Positions 19,370 through 28,379 of a stretch of DNA of 64,000 nucleotides are shown here, in pieces. The translations under genes were made by a program, and so were the position numbers. The first letter of the stretch is position 1, and every line of letters starts with the position of its first letter. Origin of the DNA: Cafeteria roenbergensis (taxonomy: Eukaryota; Sar; Bigyra; Bicosoecida; Cafeteriaceae). Below the pieces are notes generated by a model. It saw only the letters and a list, made by a program, of their open reading frames with translations, was not told where the DNA came from and made no database searches. The stretch is from the NCBI GenBank assembly GCA_008330645.1, contig VLTN01000039.1:186001-250000 (forward strand), in the 5' to 3' direction.

Positions 19370-22300
19370 ATGAGCGCGTCCTCCTCGGCGATCATCTCGG
19401 ACCTGGATGTGAACCCGCTGTACCTGGCGTTCGAAAGCAAGAAGGCGCGCGTGAGGAGGCCGGCTTCAACAGCGCGGCTGCGCGCCGCGATGCTGCGCCC
19501 CGAGTTGTCCCGACCCCGCCGCGTGGTTCCCGGTCCCTGGCTGCCTCGCAGCTGGCCGACGGCAAGGCCGCGTGCTTGCTGCTGCTTGACTTCTTCAAGC
19601 AGCGCGTGGCTCTCGAGACGGACCATGCCAAGAAGTTGCAGAAGCTCAGCGACGCTCGTGAGCACGGGCGATCACAAGCCGAGCAGCGGCTGCAATCGGG
19701 CTGGTGGGAGACGGGCTCCCGTGGCGGGGTGTGGGAGACGCGCAGTGGCAGGCGTTGCGCGCGGTGCCCGGTTGCGATGCGCCGTGCGGGGCCGGGCACC
19801 GGCCGGCTCTGGCAGATCTTGGCCTCGCGGCCGCCCGAGCCCGCAGGCCCGAGATGAAGCGAGCCGCCCCGCGCTCCCCCTGCCCTCCGCACACACACAC
19901 GCTTGCCGCAGGCATCGGCGACTCTGACAAGGGTGCCCTCCGCGAGGCGCTGATGAACCTCCGCGGCGACTCGGCCAACCGCGCCGAGCAGCACCGGCAG
20001 ATGGCGACCAACATCGAGGGCGACATCATCGAGCCCCTCGAGCGGGTGCGCGACGCGCACGACCGCCTCCTCAAGACGGTGGGCGAGGCCAGGAAAGACA
20101 TCCGCAGCCTGCGCGCCGCAGGGGACCGCTGCCGCCGAGCCTACTCTCGGTTCGTGCTGCAGCACAGACGCGCGCACGCGTCCGCCGCGGCCCTGTCCAA
20201 GCCTGGGCCCAGGGCCTTCAACCCGCCCGACGACGGCTACTGGGACATCTCCCCGCAGCCTCGGGCGCGCGGCCCCAAGGGGCCAAGCCAGCGACGGCTA
20301 GCCTCCGGGGCGGGTGCGGGGGCGTCGTCGGAGGCGGCGGGCGCAACAGGCGGGGAGGACGAGGCCGGGAGCGAGGCCACTGCGCCCTCGCCCGCCTCGC
20401 TGGCCGCTAGCGCAGACACGCAGCGCTCAGCCCCTGCCGCGGCCGCCGCCGACGGCACCGCGGCCAGGGTGATGAGCGGGTTCCGCAGCATGTTCGCGGC
20501 GCCGTCGGACCGCGCCACGCAGATGCAGCGCGCCTACGAGACGAGCATGGCCGCGGCCGCGTCGGCGCGGGACGAGTGCGTGAGCGAGTGGAGCGACTAC
20601 ACCGTGTGCAAGCGCGTGTTCATGGACACCGTGGGCGGCATGATCACGGTGATGGATGACACGGAGCGCACCCGGCGGCAGGAAGCAGCGCGCCTCCTGC
20701 GCACTCTGTCCGTCTTCGACAGCTTCTGCCTGGCCTCCATGCAGGACGACACCCAGCGCCTGGCAGCCACCTTCGAGGAGGCAGCCACTGAGATCGAGGC
20801 CGGCAACGCGGCGGAGCGGGCCGGCGAGCAGCGCACCGACGCCGCCGCCGCCTCCGTCGCGGCAGACGCCAAGGCCGAAAAGGCGGCGGCAGTGGTGCCC
20901 GCCGGCTCCCTCCGCGCCTCCGCCGCCGAGCGCCGCCGCTCCGTGCTGGCCATGTCCCCCGGCCCGGTGGAGTACCTGGTAGAGCTCCTCTTCCTCGACG
21001 GCAAGCCGGCGGGGCCGGCAGCCTCGCCCCTCGTCGACGAGGCGGCCGGTCCCGCACCGGGGGGGCGCCAGCCCGACTCGGAGGAGCTGCTCACGGACAA
21101 CGCGGTGGACCTGCCCCTGGAGCGGCTTCTCTACGAGCGCAGGGCGCTGGGGCCCGCGCTCCGGCGCCTCGGACGCGCCGAGCGACGCGCCCGCGCTCGC
21201 TCGGACGGGAGCTCGTCGGTGGCGTCGGGGTCCGCGCTGGAGGCGGCCGCGGGCACAGCTTCCGACGCGGAGGCGGCTGCGGCCGCCTTTGCCGAGCGCA
21301 CGGCCGCAGCGGCAGAGCTGTCCGCAGACGCGGAGCGGGACCTCCCGGAGTGGGCAGCGGTGCGGTACGCGCGAGGCATCGCGGTCCTCGTTGATCAGGC
21401 CGCCGCTGGCGCTGGCGCCTCGGACGCCGACGCCGACGCAGCGGCAGCGCCCGGTGGCTCTGCGGGCCGCAAGCCGGTGCCGCTGGTGCGGCTCGTGCTG
21501 CGCCGGCTCAACGGCGACGCGGACGCCGTGGAGCGCCTGGTGGCCGCCCTGGACGAGCGCCGCTCCCACCGGCGCGACCTCACCCCCAGCGCGTGGCGCG
21601 CCATGTCCGCGCTGCTGCTCAGGGCCCTGTCCCGCTGCCTGGCGCGGGAGGACTTCGAGCGCGCCCTGCGCCTGATGGTGCTGTGCAACACCTTCTTCAC
21701 CGTGCCTGCCAGCGCCCCGGACAGCTCCGAGGCCTCGCGCGTCTACCTCCGCGTGGCGGTGCGGCGCCACAGCCTCTGGCTCACCGACGCCTTCTGGAAG
21801 TATGCCATCTTCGCCCAGGTGGGCGCGGAGATCGACAAGGTGCCGGCGGAAGGATCGGGGCTGTCGGCGGGCCAGGCGGACGTCACCTTTGGCCAGCTCG
21901 GGTTCTTTGCGTTCAACATGGTCAGCTTCGGCATGCCGCCGGAGCGGGTGGAGCCGGTGCTGAAGACGTACGCTCGCTTCGTCAAGATGGGCGAGGACGA
22001 CTGGGAGCGGCTGGTGGTGATGGTGGACGGCTTTAGGGAGCAGGCGGCCGCAGAAGTGGCCAAACCCATCGCGCCGGAGCTGGAGGCCGGGGACGCGTGG
22101 GGCGTTCTGCCGCCCAGCGCTGCCTGGCACTCGGAGGAGTCGGGGGGCGCCAGCCCGGCCAAGTCACACGGTCGCCGCGGCTCGGCAGCGGAGGCTGCGC
22201 CCGCGCATGGCGGCAATGCTGAAGGGTCGGAGGAGCAGGCCGGCGAGGCGGACGACGAGGATCAGGCCGCCCAAGACGGCCAGGAGCACGAGGACGCTGA

Positions 22301-22583
22301 TGAGGCCGCTGATGAGGGCGCTGATGAGGCCGAGGACGCTGATGAGGCCGAGGACGCTGATGAGGCCGAGGACGCTGATGAGGACGCTGATGAGGACGCT
22401 GATGAGGCCGAGGGCGCTGGTGAGGCCGAGGGCGCTGATGAGGACGCTGATGAGGCCGAGGACGCTGATGAGGACGCTGATGAGGCCGAGGACGCTGATG
22501 AGGCCGAGGACGCTGATGAGGAAGCAGGTGAGGCCGAGGACGGCGAAGATGCTGATGAGGCGGAGGACCACGTAGCCGCCTAG
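19370..22583 (+). CDS. F-BAR protein with KIAA0513/SBF2-like C-terminal domain
   Basis: Three exons: 19370-19450, 19552-19657, 19912-22583 (introns 101 and 254 bp, GTGAG donors, CAG acceptors); 952 residues. Splicing rebuilds an FCH/F-BAR start: FESKKAR, LADGKAACLLLLDFFKQR, LETDHAKKLQKLSDA, then IGDSDKGALREALMNL and a long helix with AEQHRQMATNIEGDIIEPLERV. F-BAR dimers bind and bend membranes and link to actin or endocytosis. A second helical block lies near 20500-20800. The C-terminal domain (about 21360-22060; EDFERALRLMVLCNTFF, LWLTDAFWKYAIF, GQLGFFAFNMVSFGM) resembles the helical KIAA0513/SBF2-type domain; this assignment is from memory and tentative. The last ~100 residues are an acidic DADEAE repeat. 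The protein is probably cytosolic and membrane-associated. Confidence 0.78.
22281..22570 (+). repeat. Degenerate 15/18-bp repeat encoding acidic tail
   Basis: GAGGCCGAGGACGCTGAT-type units repeat many times with 9-bp insertions or losses. They encode the Asp/Glu/Ala tail of the F-BAR protein. Confidence 0.85.
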
Positions 22584-22934
22584 GAGGATGACCCCAGTCG
22601 AGGCTTGCGGAGAGGACGACGATGAGGTGGGCGGGCCGAAGTGACTTGCTGGTGGCGGCTGCGCAGCGCTTGCATGCCGAGCGCGCCGGGTGGCGCATCG
22701 CGACCCGTGGCCAGCGGCTGGCTGGAGGGAAAGGCCTGCACCGGCGCGTGGATGTGTGTGCGAGGCCATGCGCGCGAGCCGGCGCGGCAGGGTGTCCAGG
22801 CAGGCTGGCACGACCTCTCGTGGGTGCGTGGGTTCTACCTGCCGAGGCAACGCCACACCACAGCACAAACTCAAACGCAGACGGTGGAACGCAAAACAAC
22901 CAGCCACGTGCCGAGAGGCGCCGCGCCGCCTTAG
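22584..22934. other. Convergent intergenic region
   Basis: The 351-bp gap lies between two 3' ends. It is somewhat less GC-rich near 22850-22910 (ACAAACTCAAACGC). No gene or RNA was recognised. Confidence 0.6.
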
Positions 22935-25301
22935 TCACTCGCATGCCAGCTTGTAGTCGAAGGAGGAGAGGCAGATGGCGAACGCCTGCAGCGGGCTCAG
23001 CGGCCACTGCACGTCCATCGTGAACAGATCCTTCCCAACCCTTCCGAACTGCAGCACCACGCGCTCGTCTGCGAGGGGCGCTCGCAAGAGGGCGGAATGG
23101 CGGAGCATGGCATGGCATGGCATGGCATGGCATGGCACGGCGGCGGAAGAGGCTTCGTTGCAGCACGTGCATGGTCGCGGGCAATGGGCGTGCCAGCGCA
23201 AACGGCGCGACGGGGCGCTGCGGGAACTGCTCCCAGGCGCGGGTCTCACGGTCGTCGGGCGTTACGAGCTGGAAGTTCTTGACTGAGGCCATGGTGACCC
23301 GCCCGTTGAAGTTGAGCACGAAGGCCTTGACCCCTTCGTTCCACTTGGGCGGCTTGTTGACCATGATGACCATATCCTGCGTGTGTCCGGCCTTGAAGAT
23401 GTCGGCCATCGTGTCCTCGCCCTCGGAGGGCTGGTAGACGACGTGGCTGCCGTCCGTGCGGTCCACGCGCGGCACCGCCACCTTCATCTTGCGCGGGCCC
23501 CTCGAGGTCATCACGTTGCTCTGGTACTCCACCAGCGCGAGCTCCTGGCGCACCTGGCCGCCCGGCTTGCGCGCCCCGGGGGCTTCCCCGTCGTCGTACA
23601 CGATGTACTCGGTGCCGACGAAGTTGCCTCGCAGCTTGCCTGCGAAGCCCGCCCCCTCCCGGGAGAGGTCCTTCCTGTCCGAGGAGATGATGTAGTTGGA
23701 GGTGCGCTTCCCGGCCCGCTTCTTGCCCGACAGGACGAACCGGTCGCCCTCCTTGGTGTAGAGCGAATAGGTCGGGTTGCCGCTGAACATGCCGCCGCGC
23801 GAGCGCTCGATGTAACAGGCGACGCAGCCCACCGAGAGCGGCAGGGGCCGCCTGATGAACTCGCGCATGTTGTCCATGAAAGGGGCCAGCGGCGCGGTGC
23901 CCATGGCGGGCATGTCGGCGGGGCCGCCCCTGCCAAAGTGCTCCGCCCTGGAGACGGCGGCCTCGGGGCTGGCGGCGACCGCGCCGCGCCCGTCGTCGTC
24001 CTCGGAGTCATGGCTGGCCTCCTCGTCGTAGCTGCTGTCGCCGCGGCCGTGGCGGTCTGAGGCGTCCGCGTGCGAGCGCGGGGGCGTTGCGTGGGCGTGC
24101 CCGCGGTCGTCCGCAGCGGCAGCAGCAGAAGCGGCGGCGGCTGCAGAGGCACCGGCATCCCGCTCCTCGCGCTCCGCGTGCACGAAACGCACGGGCGAGT
24201 GGTGCGTGTCTACTGGCGCGGGCATGGCAGCGTCCCGCCCCCGTGCTGCGGGTAGCGCCCGGGTGCCGGCGTCGAGCGAGGCAAACTCGCCGGCGTGAGC
24301 GTCGGCGCCGAAGTCCTCGAGCTCCTCGTCGTCGCCAAGCACGTCGCCGGGAACAGCGCCGGCGCCCGCGCCGGTGCCGTCTCCGGCCCCGCTTCGAGCC
24401 ACTGTCCCGTGCGCGTCGTCCTCTGCAAACGCCTGAGCGAGCCCGGTGCTCGGGAGAGCCGAGCCGGCGCCAAACGTGTCGCCCCCAAAGCCGGCGGGGT
24501 TGCTGCCTCCAGTGCCAAACGTGGACGGGTCGAAGCCGCCCCCACCGGCCGGGGTGCTGAATTGCGGGGCTGCGTGCGTGACCTGGCCGAAGCCGACGCC
24601 AGCCGTGGCGGAGCTCACGCCCATGCCGTTTCCTGCGGGGAGTCCCGGGCAGCGGCAGCGGCCGAGAGAGGATGGCCCCGCACACGCAACAACGCGCAAC
24701 ACCTCTCGCAATGGGCGTGTGGGCGGGGGAAAGGGGCGGGGGGGCGGCGTCTGCGTCCGAGCAGCTCGGCTGCGTCAACGCGGGCAGCACGGCTGGCCAG
24801 CCCTGTGATGCTGCTCGGAAGCGCGCGTGCTCACCGGCCATGCGAGCGCGAGCCTTTGCCTCCTCGAGCTGCGCCTGCTGCGCCAGCGACGCGGTTCGCA
24901 CATCTCCGCCACCTGCGCGACGGGGGGCGGCGGGGGAGGGGGGCGCCACGGCGCGGAAGGCGCGCTTCAGCCGGAGCGAACGGGCGGGACAATGTTCAGC
25001 GTTGCTGAGATTGCGTCGATGCCGCGCTGGCCGGGCGCCGAGGCGCAGCGCCGCCCCGCTCTCCGCAAACGCCGGCTCGGCACGGCGCCCGCACAAAAGG
25101 GAGCAGCCGGGCAGCCTCGCCCTCCGGGTCGGGGCGGCCGCGGAGCGGCGCTCGCGTGGACCGGAGCTCCACCGCGTTTTGCGGTGTCACGAAGGCGCAG
25201 CAGGGGAACGCACCGCTGCCGCCGTGGCGGCTGTAGCCCGATGTGGTCCCCCGAGCTGAGGAGCCTGCTCCGTCTTCGAAGTCGCTGCCATCCATGAACA
25301 T
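22935..25301 (-). CDS. TUB: Tubby-like protein
   Basis: Four exons on the minus strand: 25301-25214, 24912-24835, 24632-23250, 23068-22935. Phases fit at all three junctions (introns 301, 202 and 181 bp; donors GTGCGT, GTGAGC, GTGAGA), giving 560 residues. Tubby domains form a beta-barrel around a central helix and bind PI(4,5)P2; family members guide membrane proteins into cilia. The N-terminus starts [11 protein letters not shown] and has a short helix [17 protein letters not shown], then Gly- and Ala-rich disorder. The tubby domain begins at about [14 protein letters not shown], with [55 protein letters not shown] and [16 protein letters not shown]. Splicing supplies the signature C-terminus VLQFGRV...[18 protein letters not shown]. 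The N-terminal exons are less certain than the domain. A flagellated host would fit a ciliary role. Confidence 0.92.
23105..23138. repeat. (CATGG)n pentanucleotide microsatellite in tubby intron
   Basis: About seven CATGG units lie inside the last intron of the tubby gene (23069-23249). The unit's core is the palindrome CATG. Confidence 0.9.
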
Positions 25302-25818
25302 GGCGGGCGGCGCAGGCGCTGCGGCAGCAGCGGAGTGGCGAAGCTTGGAGCAGACCCGGACGAAAAACGTTCGGCGCAGCCATGTTGGAAACGCACAAAC
25401 ATCGGCAACCCATCGCGGCCGAAGGCACCACACGGCTGGCGCCAGCCGGGGCGTGCGAGGCGACCGACCCCCGAGGCGGGAACGACTGCTCTCCCTCCAC
25501 TCGCTCGGTGAGGCCGCGTGTGCGCGCAGCAGCCAGCGGGCAGCCCGCCGGCGCGGCGTCAGCGGCCAAGTCCGTCGGGGCCACCTGGACCTCGGCTCTT
25601 GCCAATTGCGAGCGAGCCTGGCCCGTCGGCGGCTTGCCATCGCAGCGGCGCCAGCTGCGGCCTGCGCCGGGCCTGCTCGATTGCAGCTGCTTGGCTGGTG
25701 CGCGGGCTTGAGACGCGACGAGCAAGCGTGTGGCCGCGCGGCAGGCCCGTGATCGCCGCTGCCGTTTGTGCTCGCCCCCGCTGGCCCTGGGCCGCTCGCC
25801 CGTCGCAGAGGCGTCGCG
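25302..25818. promoter_or_regulatory. Head-to-head promoter region, tubby / VPS26-like
   Basis: The 517 bp separate divergent ATGs. No tRNA, small gene or conserved element was recognised. Open frames on both strands here lack family similarity and are treated as GC artefacts. Confidence 0.4.
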
Positions 25819-28104
25819 ATGTCAACAGTGATTTCGTGCATCACGTCCGGCCCAGGCTGGTTCGGGGACGTGCTGGAGGCGGAGGTACAATGGGAAACGG
25901 AGCTGCTGGCTCCCATGCCGCGAGCGCAGGTGGAGGAGGCCGAAACCCTTGCCGCGCTCGACGAGGACCAGGCTGAGGAGAGCAGGGCCCGAACCAAGGA
26001 GCTCATGCCAGTCTTCATCGGCGACGGCCCTATCAAGGGCGCAGTTGTCGTGAAGCCGTCGCAACGCGGCTCCATCTGGCTCGGGGGCGTTGTGCTGACG
26101 CTCGAGTGTCTCCTCGTCCGCTATCGCGTTTCCGAGTCGGCGACGGTCATGCGTCTCACCGAGCGCATCGGGGAGGCTCTCACCATCGACGGCCCGACGC
26201 GGTTCCCATTCTCCGTGCCCTTCGCCGCCACCAGCGTCCCTGAGACCTTTGAAGGCGACAGCGTGGGCATCCGCTGCCTCGCAACCCTCGTCATCCAGCG
26301 CCCGTGGTGGACCTTTGACGTGGTCAGGTCCTTGCCCTTCGCCACGCAGGACGTGCGGCCTGACCTGGGGGTGGCCTGGCGCGAGGCGGAGGAGAGCCAG
26401 CGCAAGCGCATCGCGGCGCAGGTGGTGGAGCGGACCAAGAAGGCCGCAGCTCGGCAGCGCCGCCGAAGCAAGCGGCGCGTGGGAGCCGCAGCGTCGCCGG
26501 TGCGCGCACCCGACGCAGAGGACCCGTCCCCCGCCCCGGCAGACGACGAGGAGCACGGCGGAGCCGGAGCCGGCGTCGGCGCCGGAGCCGCGGCTGCTGG
26601 CGCGGACAGCGACGGCGCCGACAGCGACAGCGCCGACAGCGACAGCGACGGCGACAGCAGCCCCCAGGTGCTGGGGCTGACGGAGGCACAGGCGGCTGAG
26701 GTGCCCTGGTGGGTGGTCGTGAACGACGCGGGGTGCGCCTGCGTGCTGGACTTTGAGTCCTGCGTCGTGGAGGCTGGCAGCACCGTGCGCGGCCGCGTGG
26801 TCTTCCAGGGGGTGACCACGCCTGTGGTGCGCGTGCGCCTGCGGGTGCTTCGGCTCGAGGGGGTCGGCGCCGAGGCCAACGAGACGGTGCTGTTCGACGG
26901 GGACGCGCTCAACGCCCTGACGAACAGAGGCATGCTGGCAGCGGAGCGGGCAGCCGCGTACCGCATGCAGCTGCTCAGGGGCGAGGGCGGCGCCTTCCCG
27001 CCGCTGGACCAGCTCGACGAGGCTGAGGCGGCCGAGGCAGACGCCGCGGAGGCGGAGGCCGAGGCCGCGGGGGGGGCGGCGGCCGACTTGCCTGTCCCCG
27101 GCTCTGCCGAGGCCAAGGCGCTCGAGGCAGCGCGCGAGCTGCCGGGCGCGGGCACGCTCTGGCACCCAGAACGCGCCGTTCTCACGGACAGCGTGGTCGA
27201 CGTCGCCCTGGACCTGTCTCTGCTGGACATGCTGCCCACAATGGTGGCCGAGGCCGACGACCCCGAGGCCGAGGCTGAGGCCGAGGACGAGGCCCCGGAG
27301 GCGGCCGACGCTCCCCTCGACGACATCGACGCCAAGCAAGCCGGCCCGGACGGAGCCACGTCGCCCAACCCCGCCAGGTCGGGCGACGGGCTGCCCCGCC
27401 CCAGGCCCACGCTCGACTTCTCGGTGCGCACTGTGCTGCAGCTCTGGGTGTATGGGTCGACCGGGGCGCCTGGCGCGGCCAACGGCTCGGGCGGCGGCAC
27501 TGCGGCGCCCGCAGCGGCAGCAGCAGCGGCGGCGGCGGCAGCGGCTGGAGCAGGCGGCGAGGTCGAGGAGCCGCCCGTGACCGTGGGCTGGAACTCGCGC
27601 GAACTGCTGGTGTTTCGCGAGGCGGTGCACGCCGGCGAGGACGGGCCCGGCGCAGCGGACTATGAGGAGGGGGAGCAGGAGGCGGCGGCGGCGGCGCGCG
27701 GCGAGGGCCTGGCCTCCGGCGACGCGGAGGCAGCCGCGGCAGCTGCGGGAATCCCCGTCGCGGCGGCTGCTGCCGGCGTGCTCGACGGCGTCGCCGGAGC
27801 AGCAGCGGCGCCGGCGCAGGCTGGGGCGGCGGCGTCGGGGGCAGGGGGCCTGAGCGCGAGCGCTCACCCGTCCGCCGCCGCTGGCGTTGGGCTGGACGAC
27901 CCGACCTTGTCGGCGTCGGCCGCGACTCTCACGGCCGGCTCTGCCGGCGACTCGGACATCGACGGCGTTGCGGTGTCGCTGGAAGCACGGCCCTCCCCGC
28001 GCGGCTCCCGTGCCGCTGCTGGCTCGAGCGCGTCGCCTGCGCGTCCGGGCAGCAGGGCCAGCCTGGAGCACCCTGCGCGCCGAGCAGGGCGCCCTGTGGT
28101 TTGA
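25819..28104 (+). CDS. VPS26-like arrestin-fold protein
   Basis: Single exon, 761 residues; the ATG at 25819 (MSTVISCITSGPGWFG) is preferred to in-frame non-ATG starts upstream. VPS26 and its relatives are arrestin-fold subunits of retromer and retriever, which return cargo from endosomes. The N-terminal arrestin half has FIGDGPIKGAVVVKPSQRGS, GVVLTLECLLVRY, a FPFSVPF strand (family TFDFEFP) and FEGDSVGIRCLATLVIQRPWW, matching the VPS26 stretch YTGxNVRLRYFLRVTI. A basic then acidic disordered linker follows (about 26400-26690). The second half has CVLDFESCVVEAGSTVRGRVVF and, after two large Ala/Glu inserts, VRTVLQLWVYGS and WNSRELLVFREA, aligning with the VPS26 end. Unusually, the C-terminal half is broken by several hundred low-complexity residues. 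It could be VPS26A/B, VPS26C or another arrestin relative. Confidence 0.65.
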   Translation: MSTVISCITSGPGWFGDVLEAEVQWETELLAPMPRAQVEEAETLAALDEDQAEESRARTKELMPVFIGDGPIKGAVVVKPSQRGSIWLGGVVLTLECLLVRYRVSESATVMRLTERIGEALTIDGPTRFPFSVPFAATSVPETFEGDSVGIRCLATLVIQRPWWTFDVVRSLPFATQDVRPDLGVAWREAEESQRKRIAAQVVERTKKAAARQRRRSKRRVGAAASPVRAPDAEDPSPAPADDEEHGGAGAGVGAGAAAAGADSDGADSDSADSDSDGDSSPQVLGLTEAQAAEVPWWVVVNDAGCACVLDFESCVVEAGSTVRGRVVFQGVTTPVVRVRLRVLRLEGVGAEANETVLFDGDALNALTNRGMLAAERAAAYRMQLLRGEGGAFPPLDQLDEAEAAEADAAEAEAEAAGGAAADLPVPGSAEAKALEAARELPGAGTLWHPERAVLTDSVVDVALDLSLLDMLPTMVAEADDPEAEAEAEDEAPEAADAPLDDIDAKQAGPDGATSPNPARSGDGLPRPRPTLDFSVRTVLQLWVYGSTGAPGAANGSGGGTAAPAAAAAAAAAAAAGAGGEVEEPPVTVGWNSRELLVFREAVHAGEDGPGAADYEEGEQEAAAAARGEGLASGDAEAAAAAAGIPVAAAAAGVLDGVAGAAAAPAQAGAAASGAGGLSASAHPSAAAGVGLDDPTLSASAATLTAGSAGDSDIDGVAVSLEARPSPRGSRAAAGSSASPARPGSRASLEHPARRAGRPVV

Positions 28105-28152
28105 TGGGAATGGCGCTCGGCTGCCGACGTGCTTGGGATCGGGAGCGAGGGG

Positions 28153-28242
28153 GCCCGCGGGGAGGGGCGCGGTGCTCGTGTGGCCCGCGGGGAGGGGCGA
28201 GGTGCTCGTGTGGCCCGCGGGGAGGGGCGTGGTGCTCGTGTG
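28153..28242. repeat. Three 30-bp tandem repeats in convergent gap
   Basis: Three copies of GCCCGCGGGGAGGGGCG plus GGTGCTCGTGTG, each differing by one base at the same position (C, A, T), lie between the VPS26-like stop and the SDHA stop (28105-28379). The unit's GGGG runs could form G-quadruplexes. No gene is present. Confidence 0.85.
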
Positions 28243-28379
28243 GCATGCGGTGGCTTGCCGCGCCTCTCTGCAGGGAAGGGAATTTGATGTTGTGCTTGCG
28301 CCTCGCACCACGGCATGCACCACACAGGCGCCACCGGGCGGCGGGCCTGAGGCTGCCCGATGCGACGAAGCGTCCGCAC

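Noticed and set aside
24827-25297. Possible plus-strand gene starting [13 protein letters not shown]
   Set aside because: It overlaps tubby exons 1-2 and their intron on the other strand and has no recognisable domain.
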